Below, piece after piece: positions 55,715 through 64,000 of a stretch of DNA of 64,000 nucleotides; within the stretch, counting starts at the first letter, position 1; the number at the start of each line of letters is the position of its first letter. This DNA comes from Mageeibacillus sp. UBA6976. GTDB taxonomy: Bacteria; Bacillota; Clostridia; Saccharofermentanales; Saccharofermentanaceae. Made by a program: the position numbers and the translations under genes. The notes beneath the pieces were generated by a model. The model was given only the letters and a program-made list of their open reading frames with translations. It was not told the origin of the DNA and did not search any database. The DNA is taken from contig DJYO01000013.1 in NCBI GenBank assembly GCA_002450155.1, forward strand, positions 62,001 through 126,000. The letters are read 5' to 3'.

Positions 55715-56761
55715 TTAATTAAGCTTCTTTATATTCTCGTTAAGAGTAGTGGTTACAAAATCTATCTGCGAGATGACCTTGGAGTATTCCATCCTCTTGG
55801 GGCCAATGATGCCGATATTGCCGGATATGGAATCCGTCAGGTTATATGTGGCAGTTATGAAGGAACAATCCTCCAATCCGTTCAGGGTGATCTCCTGTCC
55901 GATCCTGATCATGTAAGAACCGTCGTTTGCATTATCTTCGCCTGCCATCTCGTTGACATAGCCTGCCACCATGCTGGAATCTGACAAAGTACCTAAGAGC
56001 TCTCTTGCCCTGCCCATGGTAGAGAAATCCGGCAGCTGAAGCATCCTGTGCTCACCCTCAAGATAGATATTAAGCTCATCTGCCTGCTTGATCGCAGAGT
56101 ATGCCTCGTATAATACCTGCTTGAGCAGAGGCTGAGGGATCTCCACATTATCGACAGATGACTCTACGGTAATAAGAGTTATCTCATCGAGGGGCTTGCC
56201 TGTAAGATGCTTCTCAACACTGTTGGAGATCTTAAAGATCTGCTCGTCGGTAATGAAGTTAGGGATCCTGACCACCTTATCCTTGACGACTCCCGCGGAT
56301 AAGACCATCAGCACCAGAGCCTTGCCGGGCTCGATCATGAGGATCTTAAGCTGGGTAAGGAAACTCTTGCGCAGTCTCGGACTCATAGAGAGTGATACAA
56401 ATCCCGTTGTCTCTGACAGAGTCTGGGTTGCGTTCTTGATAAGATCCGTAACCTCGTCTATGCTCGTGTCGATATGGGATCTGATCTCCTCCTGCTCTTC
56501 TTCAGACAGACGCTCTACTGTCATGAGAGAATCAACATATTCTCTATATCCTCTGTCTGAGGGGATCCTGCCTGCTGATGTATGTGGCTTCTCGATATAA
56601 CCGAGCTTCTCGAGCTCAGCCATGTCATTCCTCAAGGTTGCAGAACTGACTTTAAAGTTGTGGCGCTCGATCAAGGCCTTGGAGCCTACCGGATCGTTGG
56701 TCGAGACGTAATCGTCTACTATAGCGTGAAGCACCTGCTTCTTGCGGTCATCAAGTGGCAT
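55715..56761 (-). CDS. hrcA: heat-inducible transcriptional repressor HrcA
   Basis: 348 residues. An N-terminal winged helix (KQVLHAIVDDYVSTNDPVGS, TLRNDMAELEKLGYIEKPHT) is followed by the GAF-like HrcA domain ending in GIIGPKRMEYSKVISQIDFV. It represses its own operon by binding CIRCE and depends on GroEL for folding in known cases. A perfect CIRCE lies 23 bp upstream of its ATG. AAAGGGG is the ribosome binding site. Confidence 0.97.
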   Translation of the reverse strand: MPLDDRKKQVLHAIVDDYVSTNDPVGSKALIERHNFKVSSATLRNDMAELEKLGYIEKPHTSAGRIPSDRGYREYVDSLMTVERLSEEEQEEIRSHIDTSIDEVTDLIKNATQTLSETTGFVSLSMSPRLRKSFLTQLKILMIEPGKALVLMVLSAGVVKDKVVRIPNFITDEQIFKISNSVEKHLTGKPLDEITLITVESSVDNVEIPQPLLKQVLYEAYSAIKQADELNIYLEGEHRMLQLPDFSTMGRARELLGTLSDSSMVAGYVNEMAGEDNANDGSYMIRIGQEITLNGLEDCSFITATYNLTDSISGNIGIIGPKRMEYSKVISQIDFVTTTLNENIKKLN

Positions 56762-56783
56762 CTTAAATTCCCCTTTCGTCAGA

Positions 56784-56810
56784 TTAGCACTCAGCTCTTA
56801 TGAGTGCTAA
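56784..56810 (-). promoter_or_regulatory. CIRCE operator, perfect consensus
   Basis: TTAGCACTC and GAGTGCTAA are separated by exactly nine bases, the full HrcA-binding consensus with no mismatch. It lies directly after the -10 of the promoter, so bound HrcA would block initiation. Confidence 0.97.
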
Positions 56811-56814
56811 AAGA

Positions 56815-56843
56815 ATACTACTCGTAAATCTCTCAAAAGTCAA
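56815..56843 (-). promoter_or_regulatory. sigma-A-type promoter of the hrcA operon
   Basis: TTGACT (56838-56843) and TAGTAT (56815-56820) on the minus strand are separated by 17 bp, immediately before the CIRCE element. Confidence 0.75.
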
Positions 56844-57000
56844 CAAAAGTCAAAGAAGTTTTGACCAAAGTTTTGACCTGCATATTACTGTCACATCGTA
56901 AGACCCTTATTTACAGGGCTTTCGGGGAATTGTGGCATTTCATAGGCAAGCTTTTGCAAATGTGATATATTGGGGACAACTAGGGATAAGGAGGATCAAA

Positions 57001-58173
57001 GTGCTGACATACTCACCTATTGCAGCTTTGGGAGAGGGGCTTGCCTACTATTCAGGCGTTTTCTCCACTGCAGTCACCACATCAGTAAACCCGACGGCAA
57101 CCCTTGCCGTACTGTCTATCATTGGCGCCATTGAGAAGGCTTCTTATTATTCACCTGACAATGAATTCTTTATGAGCATCGCCTCATTCCTTAACAATGT
57201 CCCCGTAGTAAGAGAAGCGGCAAATCTTCCTATATCAAATCCGTATGCTGCCGTATTCCTGACTCTTGTCGCAGCCACCATGATAGTCCTGCATTCCATA
57301 GGCGAGTGCAAACTCGTAAGCAACTATTCGATCGACAAGGTGGACAAGGTAGTAGGCTGGCTCGGAACCGTCATGATCTCCCTTATGCCCCTTGTAACCA
57401 ATGACAACTTCGATTACAAAAGGCACGGCAAATTCCTTGTCAAGGCGGGCGCTCTCCTGCCGGGATACTTCTGGGTGATCGCTATAGTTACCATAGTAAT
57501 AACAAGTATCGTCTATTCATGCGTCTACGACTGCGTGGATAATCTGGGTTTTATCTGCGCTGCGATCCCGGTAAAGGGACTTAACATAATAGAGCAGATA
57601 GTAAAGGCGATCCTGCATGCAGGCCTTATACTCCTTCAGATATTTGCCCCTGCGGTAAGCTTTGTAATAAGCATTGCCATTGCAATAGCAGGCGTATCCC
57701 TGGTAAGGGTGCTTATGCGTATCTCCTTCTACTACAAGGAAGTCTATGTAAATCCTGTTGCCCACTTTATCTTCAGACATAATAAAGAGATACCCCTGGT
57801 CCATAAGAAACTCCCCCGAAAGATCAGGAAGGACTATGAGAATATCGATCTTGCCCTCCCGGTATTTGTCTTATACGGAGTAAGGGGCGTAAAGAAGAGA
57901 GGCGCCATATGGCTTGTTATAAAAGGGACAGATCACAGGCTCATAGTAAAACGCCGCTTCAAATACGAGGATATGTGCCTGGAAGACCTGCTGTCTTCTC
58001 ATAAGCCTGCATCAGTAGAGCAGCTCAAGCGCTTTATCAAGATAAGTTCTGAAGATAAGATGCTGCAGCTGGTAATAAGCAACAGCTATAAGAACAATAT
58101 AGGAATGTTCGAGGCTCTTTTTAAAGGAAACTCTCAGCCACAAGATCCGCAAGATCAAGCCCCTTCTTTGTAA
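57001..58173 (+). CDS. polytopic membrane protein of unknown function
   Basis: About 390 residues from the GTG at 57001, chosen because AAGGAGGA lies five bases before it; an upstream GTG at 56932 has no ribosome binding site. The N-terminal two thirds hold about six or seven hydrophobic helices (TATLAVLSIIGAIEKASYY, PGYFWVIAIVTIVITSIVYS, SFVISIAIAIAGVSLVRVLM). The C-terminal third is a basic cytoplasmic domain (HKKLPRKIRKDYENIDLALP, KRGAIWLVIKGTDHRLIVKR). I do not recognise the family. Its end overlaps hemW by 53 bp on the opposite strand. Transport or signalling roles are both possible. Confidence 0.7.
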   Translation: MLTYSPIAALGEGLAYYSGVFSTAVTTSVNPTATLAVLSIIGAIEKASYYSPDNEFFMSIASFLNNVPVVREAANLPISNPYAAVFLTLVAATMIVLHSIGECKLVSNYSIDKVDKVVGWLGTVMISLMPLVTNDNFDYKRHGKFLVKAGALLPGYFWVIAIVTIVITSIVYSCVYDCVDNLGFICAAIPVKGLNIIEQIVKAILHAGLILLQIFAPAVSFVISIAIAIAGVSLVRVLMRISFYYKEVYVNPVAHFIFRHNKEIPLVHKKLPRKIRKDYENIDLALPVFVLYGVRGVKKRGAIWLVIKGTDHRLIVKRRFKYEDMCLEDLLSSHKPASVEQLKRFIKISSEDKMLQLVISNSYKNNIGMFEALFKGNSQPQDPQDQAPSL

Positions 58174-59251
58174 GCCTGATAAAGCCATCACTTTCTTCAA
58201 GAAGGTCTTGTGTCATATTCTCCTTAATGGCATCTCCGAAGACGTCATATATATCAGCGCCAAAGCGCGAACTGAACCTTGCCCTGTCTATGCCCTTAAG
58301 CGTTCTTAACTTAAGGAATGGGTATTCTCTCATCTTGTCTTCAGGTGTCATCTGCTCTTCGATATAAACATTCGCCTTGAAATCTCTTATATAGTCATCA
58401 ATGTCATCTTTATGCCCGTATCTGACGGAATCAAGATAGCCATGGGCCCCTGCGCCTATCCCGTAGTACTCAAAGCCTTCCCAGTAGGAGCTGTTATGCC
58501 TGCTCTCATAGCCCGGAAGGCAGCTGTTGGATATCTCGTATCTTACAAATCCCAAGTCACTTAAACATGACATGGTCTCATGATACATTGCCCGCTCCTG
58601 ATCAGGAGATACAATATCTTCTAACGTGTCTTTATAGATACTGTAGAATGAAGTGCCCTCACAGATCATGAGAGAATATGTGCTTATGTGTTTTACACCT
58701 GCTCTGGCAAGCTTTATGCAGTCAGTTCTTATCCCCCCGATACTCTCGCCGGGAACTCCGGTTATAAGGTCCGCAGATATATTGGTAAAACCGGCCTTTT
58801 TAAGGATATCCAGAGCTCTTAAGGCGCCTCCTGAATCATGGCGTCTGCCAAGAAGTCTGAGCACATTGTCATCTAAAGACTGTATCCCTACTGACGCTCT
58901 GTTAAAGCCTGCTCTAAGGTAAGATTCGGCCTTCTCCATTGTAAGAGACGAAGGGTTGACTTCAATGGTCTTCTCGCAGTCACCTATCCCAAAGCTGTCA
59001 GTTATGGTCTTAAGGAGCTCAGTTATATATGACTCTTCAGGATAAGAGGGAGTGCCGCCTCCAAAATAGACGGTATCGGGATAGTCATCCTCTAAGGCCT
59101 TATATTCTGATGCGAGGTATTCAGTTTCTTTAAGGCATGTCTTGTAGAAAGCCCTTATCTTATCCCCGCTTACGCAAGGCAAGGAATAGAAATCACAATA
59201 CGGACACTTGCTTATGCAAAAGGGATTATGAACATATACATGTCTTCCCAT
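58121..59251 (-). CDS. hemW: radical SAM heme chaperone HemW-like protein
   Basis: 376 residues. The radical SAM cluster is CISKCPYC in YVHNPFCISKCPYCDFYS, followed by TVYFGGGTPSYP and EVNPSSLTMEKAESYLRAG. The C-terminal HemW domain is present with YEISNSCLPGYESRHNSSYW. It is related to oxygen-independent coproporphyrinogen oxidase but the family acts mainly as a heme chaperone. The start overlaps the TOPRIM-like gene stop as TGATG. Its 3' end overlaps the plus-strand membrane gene. Confidence 0.92.
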   Translation of the reverse strand: MGRHVYVHNPFCISKCPYCDFYSLPCVSGDKIRAFYKTCLKETEYLASEYKALEDDYPDTVYFGGGTPSYPEESYITELLKTITDSFGIGDCEKTIEVNPSSLTMEKAESYLRAGFNRASVGIQSLDDNVLRLLGRRHDSGGALRALDILKKAGFTNISADLITGVPGESIGGIRTDCIKLARAGVKHISTYSLMICEGTSFYSIYKDTLEDIVSPDQERAMYHETMSCLSDLGFVRYEISNSCLPGYESRHNSSYWEGFEYYGIGAGAHGYLDSVRYGHKDDIDDYIRDFKANVYIEEQMTPEDKMREYPFLKLRTLKGIDRARFSSRFGADIYDVFGDAIKENMTQDLLEESDGFIRLTKKGLDLADLVAESFL

Positions 59252-59931
59252 CAGAAGGATCTCTTTCTGTATATGGGGACCGGATTCTTGAGCGCTGTTT
59301 CAAGAGCATATCTGAATGTGATAAAGCTTGGAGATACATTTCTCTTAGGCTGCATATAAAGAGATATCCTCTCTGCCCACTGGGCCTTATAGTGGCCTAT
59401 GGCAGGATAACCGATGTCTATGATCCTGCTTCCTTCAGGTGTTATCGCACGGCAGAGGACCTCCCAGGTACCGCATACGCTGTCCTGTTCATAGGAATCC
59501 AGGATCCTTGTATCGGCTTCAGGATAGGCCTCAAGGACTGCCTTGCGGTCACCAAGAAGCCATGCCTCGACCTCTTCGGTGCAAAGCCCTACAACACTCC
59601 TCAGATCAGGTGCAAATTCACTTGCGCAGGCATAGATACTGTTCCTTAGTTCGGCAGGATCGTTGTTGTCTGAATCCATTACGACCACAAGTATCACAGG
59701 TGTTCCCCTGTAGCAATTATTGTAGGCCCGGAGTTTTGCAGGCAATAGGTCCAGAAGGGAGCTTGCAAACTTGGGCGGCCTTGCAGACATATCCTTGGGG
59801 AAACTGCCACACCCCCGGTGAGGTCTGACATTTATCTCAGGCGTAAGGCTCATGGATCTGCAGATCTTCTCTACTGAGCGCTTTACTACAACGGCGCCGG
59901 ATTTATCTTCACACAGGATCTCGATCAACAT
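59251..59931 (-). CDS. TOPRIM-like/DUF4276-type partner protein of AAA ATPase
   Basis: 226 residues from the ATG at 59931, the first Met consistent with the TOPRIM start MLIEILCEDKSGAVVVKR; the open frame upstream overlaps the ATPase gene. An acidic motif VVVMDSDNND is near residue 82 and EEVEAWLLGDRKAVLEAYP near 118, as in DUF4276 proteins. Together E/DSD would form the metal site of a TOPRIM-type nuclease. It lies 1 bp after the ATPase stop. In known defence systems such as PARIS an ATPase works with a TOPRIM toxin. That role here is inferred. The DUF4276 match is from pattern only. Confidence 0.72.
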   Translation of the reverse strand: MLIEILCEDKSGAVVVKRSVEKICRSMSLTPEINVRPHRGCGSFPKDMSARPPKFASSLLDLLPAKLRAYNNCYRGTPVILVVVMDSDNNDPAELRNSIYACASEFAPDLRSVVGLCTEEVEAWLLGDRKAVLEAYPEADTRILDSYEQDSVCGTWEVLCRAITPEGSRIIDIGYPAIGHYKAQWAERISLYMQPKRNVSPSFITFRYALETALKNPVPIYRKRSF

Positions 59932-59932
59932 A

Positions 59933-61141
59933 TCAATTGCCGTCTTCTTTATCCAAATGTCCTGAATACCAGATGGCACCCATTCCGACGCCCTGATCAA
60001 ACAGTTCGTTTACAAGAGGATCTTCGGCCGCACACCTTATCGTTACATCGCCCTGCTCCTGCTCGAAGGATCTCTCAAAGATCCAGATTTCCTTAGGTGA
60101 CAGAGTCTCGATTATATAAGGATTATGGGTCGAGAAGATTATCTGGCTGTAGTGGTTTCTTATGGAATAATCCCTCATCTCATCAGACAGGACATCAACC
60201 ATATCGTGGTACAGACCCATATCCGGTGTCTCGATGAATATGGTGGAACGGGGATCTTTATCTCTTAGCAGAAGCAGATAGAGAAAGAGCTTATTCGGGG
60301 ACTCTGCAAGATCTGAAGGAAGGTTCTTTTTCTTCTTCATGGCAGGGATCCTGCTCTTTATCTCCTCGATCATGCTATCATAACCTGCAGGATCAGACAG
60401 CTTAAGGTATTCAAGGACATTAATGGCATTGGATCCGGATGAATTAAGATGCTTATGGCCGCCCGGAGCGTTGCCCTCATTGAAGTATGAACTCTGCTCA
60501 TCTGAGCTGAATGTACAGAAAAACCAGGTGCTTATCTCTCTGTAAAGATCGCAGAGGTCAGTAAACTGAGTGATCTTGCCGTAGAGGGACAGAGCGGGAA
60601 GGTGCTCGTCGTTTACGTCAAAGGGCATCTTGTTTTCTATATTCTGAGGATCTGCAGTAAAGCCACTTCCCTCCTCGCGGGATAGTATAGGGATGATCTT
60701 ATAATTACCATCATCACCCTTGTAAGACAGGAGAACCTTCTCTTCTTTTATGTAGGGGCTTCCGTAGGTGCTGGCATCAAGAGTCAGTTCATACTGGATA
60801 TACTTGGACCTGCCTGTCTTAGAATCTGCCAGCTTAAAAAAGAGCTTAAATATGCAGGGTTTGCCGTCCTCTATTATGAGATTAAGATATCCGGGCCTGC
60901 CCTGTATTATCGAAGCATCTGCGCAGTTGCGCATGAGACAGTCCTTGAGATATGCCAGGCATCCCATAAAGGAAGTCTTGCCGGTGGAATTACGCCCTAT
61001 GAGAGCATTAAGATTGCGGAGCTTTAAAAGTGTCCTGTCTCCGGTCTTGGCAGCCTCGGTACTCTCTTCTATAAGGATACCTGCTTTATCTTTGTCAAAT
61101 ACATCAAAGTTGGTTATCTCGCATCCGAGAAGCATACCCAT
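59933..61141 (-). CDS. AAA ATPase (AAA15/AAA21, ABC-type fold)
   Basis: 402 residues, no membrane segment. Walker A is IGRNSTGKTSFMG (near residue 48), the signature region reads LAESPNKLFLYLLLLRD, Walker B is TIFIETPDMGLYH (near 297), and the H-motif is FSTHNPYIIETLSP (near 334). This is the ABC-type ATPase pattern of OLD- and PARIS-related proteins, with a weak signature. GGGAGGAT is the ribosome binding site. A terminator hairpin ends only 15 nt before its start, so no separate promoter fits between. Followed by the TOPRIM-like gene and hemW. Role in phage defence is inferred. Confidence 0.8.
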   Translation of the reverse strand: MGMLLGCEITNFDVFDKDKAGILIEESTEAAKTGDRTLLKLRNLNALIGRNSTGKTSFMGCLAYLKDCLMRNCADASIIQGRPGYLNLIIEDGKPCIFKLFFKLADSKTGRSKYIQYELTLDASTYGSPYIKEEKVLLSYKGDDGNYKIIPILSREEGSGFTADPQNIENKMPFDVNDEHLPALSLYGKITQFTDLCDLYREISTWFFCTFSSDEQSSYFNEGNAPGGHKHLNSSGSNAINVLEYLKLSDPAGYDSMIEEIKSRIPAMKKKKNLPSDLAESPNKLFLYLLLLRDKDPRSTIFIETPDMGLYHDMVDVLSDEMRDYSIRNHYSQIIFSTHNPYIIETLSPKEIWIFERSFEQEQGDVTIRCAAEDPLVNELFDQGVGMGAIWYSGHLDKEDGN

Positions 61142-61155
61142 ATCCTCCCTAATCT

Positions 61156-61200
61156 AAAACAAAGACCTTGCGGTATCAGATCAGATAACACAAGGTCTTT
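61156..61200 (-). terminator. terminator-like hairpin just before the AAA ATPase gene
   Basis: AAAGACCTTG and CAAGGTCTTT form a perfect 10-bp stem with a 20-base loop, followed by TCTTTGTTTT on the minus strand. It lies 21 nt after the coiled-coil gene stop. It may stop most transcription and let some through to the ATPase pair. Confidence 0.75.
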
Positions 61201-61220
61201 CAGCTCTTACCGGTTTAAGA

Positions 61221-61712
61221 TCAATCACCGTCTATTGTCGTGTCGATCTCCTTGAGATTTGTCTGGATCTTGGTGAGGCTCTCGCCCAACATATCGTTAA
61301 CACCCTCAAGCAGCTGCTTTACGTAGAGATGAGCATTCTTCCTGAGTTCCTCTGCCTGCTCCTCAGCATTGGCAATGATCTTGGCAGCCTCTTCTCTCGC
61401 ACCGCGGGTGATCTCATGATCGTTGACCTTCATTGCATACATTCTGTTAGCATCGTCAATGATCTTCTTATTCTTGTCCCTTGCAGTTGAGATAATGTCC
61501 TGAGCTCTGGCAACTATATCGTTGGACTGTGCTACAGCTCCCGGAAGATTATTCTTCAGGATCTGAAGGGAATTGATCGTCTCGGTTCTCTCGATCGAGC
61601 ACTTATCAGAAAAAGGAACACTTGATGCATCTCTTATAGTGTCAATAAGATAATCAATGTGCTTGATAGCGTCGTAACGCTGCCCTCCCTGACCTATATT
61701 GCTGTTCTCCAT
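61221..61712 (-). CDS. coiled-coil protein of unknown function (DivIVA-like context)
   Basis: 163 residues, almost entirely helical. A long heptad region runs from about 60 to 150 (DIVARAQDIISTARDKNKK, EEAAKIIANAEEQAEELRKN). It resembles the coiled-coil part of DivIVA/ATP-synthase-b-like proteins, but the DivIVA N-terminal membrane motif is absent. Similar small proteins follow coaD in Clostridia. The ATG overlaps the coaD stop as TAATG and has AAGGAAGG. Probably structural or scaffold. Confidence 0.75.
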   Translation of the reverse strand: MENSNIGQGGQRYDAIKHIDYLIDTIRDASSVPFSDKCSIERTETINSLQILKNNLPGAVAQSNDIVARAQDIISTARDKNKKIIDDANRMYAMKVNDHEITRGAREEAAKIIANAEEQAEELRKNAHLYVKQLLEGVNDMLGESLTKIQTNLKEIDTTIDGD

Positions 61713-62209
61713 TATTGTTGCCTTCCTTTCATTAATTTTGCATTTACTGTATCAATGATCTCGGCCGGAACCATCTTAGAGATGTCACCGCCGTAATATC
61801 CAACTTCCTTAACAATGGATGAACTGATTAGCGAGAGATCGTCCCTGCAGGGCAGGAGGATCGCATCGTAGTCCGGATAGAGAAGCCTGTTTGCCAGGGC
61901 GAGCTCTGCCTCGTAGCGGAAATCAGACTCTGATCTGATGCCTCTTACGCAGGCGCAGCACCCGAGCTGCCTGTATAGCTCGACCAAAAGGCCATCCCAA
62001 TGCATGACCTCCACATTCTGCAGGTCCTCACCTGCTATCGAGCGTTCGATCAGATCGACTCTCTCATCGGGAGTAAACATGGGGTTCTTGTTGGCATTCT
62101 CCATAACGGCAATGACAAGCTTATCGCAAAGCCTGGATGCACGCCTTGCAATATCACGGTGACCTCTGGTAAACGGGTCGAATGTTCCCGGGAATAGCAT
62201 TACCTTCAA
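61712..62209 (-). CDS. coaD: phosphopantetheine adenylyltransferase
   Basis: 165 residues. It makes dephospho-CoA from 4'-phosphopantetheine and ATP. The nucleotidyl-transferase motif is MLFPGTFDPFTRGHRDIARR (TxGHxD-type), and CVRGIRSESDFRYEAELA and LISSSIVKEVGYYGG are the other family boxes. The start is a TTG at 62209, chosen because the protein then begins MKVMLFPGTFDP like the family; an ATG nine bases later is also possible. Confidence 0.95.
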   Translation of the reverse strand: MKVMLFPGTFDPFTRGHRDIARRASRLCDKLVIAVMENANKNPMFTPDERVDLIERSIAGEDLQNVEVMHWDGLLVELYRQLGCCACVRGIRSESDFRYEAELALANRLLYPDYDAILLPCRDDLSLISSSIVKEVGYYGGDISKMVPAEIIDTVNAKLMKGRQQ

Positions 62210-62224
62210 AAGCCTAAACCCCTC

Positions 62225-62794
62225 TTAATCTTTATTCTTAAAGAATGTTATCACTGTAAGCCCGTAACTACAAGAACGAAACTGTTCAAGCGCCATCTCG
62301 GACTCTCTTGGCGGCATATCCTTAGAGTGTTCGACAATAAGTATACCATCCTCCTTAAGAAGCCCTCCCTGGAGGATAACCTCCGAAGCCTGATGCGCAA
62401 GGTCAGGAACTAACCTGTACGGCGGGTCCATAAATATAATATCAAATTTCGAGCCATTTGTTGCAAGCATTTCAAGAGTTGGGATAATGCTGCCCTTTAT
62501 GACCCTTAAACTGTCAGAGTCTTCCATACGGATCTTGCTTATATTGTTCTTCATTATCCGGACGGCATCCTGGCTCTTATCTACGAGGATGGCGCTGTTT
62601 GCTCCTCTGGATATGGCTTCTATACCTATCTGGCCTGACCCTGCACAAAGATCTAAAAAATCAGAATCCGGGACCCTTGCCTGGATTATGGAGAACAAGG
62701 CTTCCTTAACCTTGTCTGTGGTGGGGCGTGTCTTCTCCCCTTTGGGAGCTTCAAGGATAGTTCCTCTAAACATACCCGTAACTACTCTCGGCAT
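62225..62794 (-). CDS. rsmD: 16S rRNA (guanine-N2)-methyltransferase RsmD
   Basis: 189 residues from the ATG at 62794, one base after the recG stop, with GGAGG upstream; a start 27 nt earlier would overlap recG. The motifs are MPRVVTGMFRGTILEAP, PTTDKVKEALFSI, the SAM site FLDLCAGSGQIGIEAISRGA and the catalytic FMDPPYRL. It modifies guanine 966 in the 30S head. Pairing with coaD is common. Confidence 0.94.
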   Translation of the reverse strand: MPRVVTGMFRGTILEAPKGEKTRPTTDKVKEALFSIIQARVPDSDFLDLCAGSGQIGIEAISRGANSAILVDKSQDAVRIMKNNISKIRMEDSDSLRVIKGSIIPTLEMLATNGSKFDIIFMDPPYRLVPDLAHQASEVILQGGLLKEDGILIVEHSKDMPPRESEMALEQFRSCSYGLTVITFFKNKD

Positions 62795-62795
62795 A

Positions 62796-64000
62796 TCACA
62801 TAGCCTCCATCTTATGTGCAAATCTCAGTTCATACAAAGTATTTATAGCAGTCTTAAGACTGCTGGCTTCTTCCCCGCCCTTATCGAAAACACGGTTTAC
62901 CGCATCGCATGCTTCCTGGGCCAGACTCATATCAGTATAAAGGTTGGCAGCTCTAAGCTGGGGGATACCATGCTGCCTGGTCCCGAAGAAGTCTCCCGGG
63001 CCTCTTAATTCAAGATCCTTGGATGCAAGCTCAAATCCGTCATCAGATTCGCACATCATCTTCATTCGGGTAAGAGCAAGCTCTGACCTTGACTCGGATA
63101 CGAGAACGCAGAAAGCTTTTGAGCTGCCTCTGCCTATACGGCCTCTTAATTGGTGAAGAGTAGACAGGCCGAACCTGTCTGCATCCATGATGACCATGAC
63201 ATTGGCATTGGGATTATCTACACCAACCTCTATGACCGTGGTGGATACCAGGATCTTGATCTCACCACTTATAAAGCGCTCCATTACACTGAGCTTCTGC
63301 TGCTCGTTCATGGAGCCGTATAATACCTCGGTCCTGTATTGGGAAGTAATGCCTGTCTTATCCAGCTTCTCCTTCATCTGGAATATGCTGGTGATCCCTG
63401 AATCAGGTATGTCCGAATACCGGGTTACGCTGTTGGGGTCTAACTGTTCGTCGTCTATCTTGGCGCAGACCACATAAGCCTGCTCCCCTGCTTCAAGCTT
63501 GCTGCGGATTATATCCTGTATATCTGCAGAGTCCTTGGAGGGTACGAACCAGGTAGTTATCTTCTGCCTGCCCTTAGGTTTCTGCCTTATGATGGAAGTC
63601 GCCATATCACCATATAAGACAAGAGCAAGTGTCCTGGGGATAGGGGTAGCTGTCATTACCAGATTGTGGACGCTGTTTACACCGGTTACATCATCATGCT
63701 TTATAAGCAGTTTCTCTCTCTGTTTAACACCGAATCTGTGCTGCTCGTCAGCTATTACGAGAGCAAGATCCTTGAACCTTATGTCATCAGTAAGAAGGGC
63801 ATGTGTTCCGATTATTACCGAAGCCTGGCCGTCCTCAAGCTGCTCCTTGATCTCTGATTTGACCGTACTCTTGGTCTTGCCGAGGAGCAATACCACATTA
63901 ATGCCGCTGCCATCAAGAAGCTTTACAGCGGTATCGTAATGCTGCTTGGCAAGTACCGATGTCGGTGCCAGAAGGACTGACTGCTTGCCCATAAGAGCGG
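62796..64000 (-). CDS. recG: ATP-dependent DNA helicase RecG, 3' part of gene
   Basis: About 401 residues of the C-terminal half; the N-terminal wedge and Walker A lie beyond the right edge. Superfamily 2 motifs are visible: LLAPTSVLAKQHY (Ia), IIGTHALLTDDIRF (Ib), LVIADEQHRFG (II), VMTATPIPRTLAL (III), ILVSTTVIEVGVDNPNANVM (V) and QLRGRIGRGSSKAFCVLV (VI). The RecG C-terminus (GPGDFFGTRQHG) is present. It remodels stalled forks and Holliday junctions. Ends in ATG-TGA just before rsmD. Confidence 0.96.
   Translation of the reverse strand, partial: ALMGKQSVLLAPTSVLAKQHYDTAVKLLDGSGINVVLLLGKTKSTVKSEIKEQLEDGQASVIIGTHALLTDDIRFKDLALVIADEQHRFGVKQREKLLIKHDDVTGVNSVHNLVMTATPIPRTLALVLYGDMATSIIRQKPKGRQKITTWFVPSKDSADIQDIIRSKLEAGEQAYVVCAKIDDEQLDPNSVTRYSDIPDSGITSIFQMKEKLDKTGITSQYRTEVLYGSMNEQQKLSVMERFISGEIKILVSTTVIEVGVDNPNANVMVIMDADRFGLSTLHQLRGRIGRGSSKAFCVLVSESRSELALTRMKMMCESDDGFELASKDLELRGPGDFFGTRQHGIPQLRAANLYTDMSLAQEACDAVNRVFDKGGEEASSLKTAINTLYELRFAHKMEAM

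Overview
The window looks like chromosomal DNA of an anaerobic Clostridia-type Bacillota, probably a gut or rumen organism. The evidence is an HrcA/CIRCE heat-shock operon, strong AGGAGG-type ribosome binding sites, a surface protein with clostridial ChW repeats, a superoxide reductase, and an indolepyruvate:ferredoxin oxidoreductase. No genus can be named from the sequence. There is no prophage, CRISPR array, rRNA operon or intact insertion sequence. Most genes lie on the minus strand in tight operons.

Layout, left to right. 1-2796 is the truncated gene of a LacZ-type GH2 protein that has lost its catalytic residues. It is followed by tmRNA (2966-3340), a zinc-ribbon protein, a membrane-anchored amidase and a lipoprotein. 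6005-14257 holds a MATE exporter, a lysA-type decarboxylase, a DUF975/PF06541 membrane fusion, superoxide reductase, a GT-C-like membrane protein and an RlmI-type methyltransferase. 14415-24571 holds a GGDEF-EAL protein, a YfhO-type protein, an acyl-CoA ligase with a sodium/solute symporter, and another GT-C-like protein. 24687-29174 is an iorA-iorB-thioesterase-paaK-ACT operon for arylpyruvate/arylacetate interconversion. 29292-31984 holds a FIST-GGDEF cyclase and a PrsW-type protease.

32145-35004 is a compositionally distinct cassette of luxE-like, luxC-like and HEYGH metallopeptidase genes. It sits between an IS3 transposase remnant next to tRNA-Leu and its own terminator. 35515-43119 is a housekeeping operon (hisS, aspS, lepB, lepA, a SpoU methyltransferase, an aldo/keto reductase). 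It is followed by a degenerate ThiD-like protein, prmA, and a very large CAP/repeat/ChW surface protein (45462-51281). 51423-56761 is hrcA-grpE-clpP-dnaK-dnaJ under one perfect CIRCE element, with clpP unusually inside the HrcA operon. 57001-64000 holds an unknown membrane protein, hemW, a two-gene ATPase plus TOPRIM-like module that resembles phage-defence pairs, a coiled-coil protein, coaD, rsmD and the 3' part of recG.

The most unusual items are the luxE-luxC-peptidase cassette, the ATPase/TOPRIM-like pair placed 15 nt after a terminator hairpin, three apparent pseudoenzymes or degenerate domains (GH2, ThiD, GGDEF), clpP under HrcA control, and a GT-C gene whose promoter sits so close to its ATG that the mRNA is probably leaderless.
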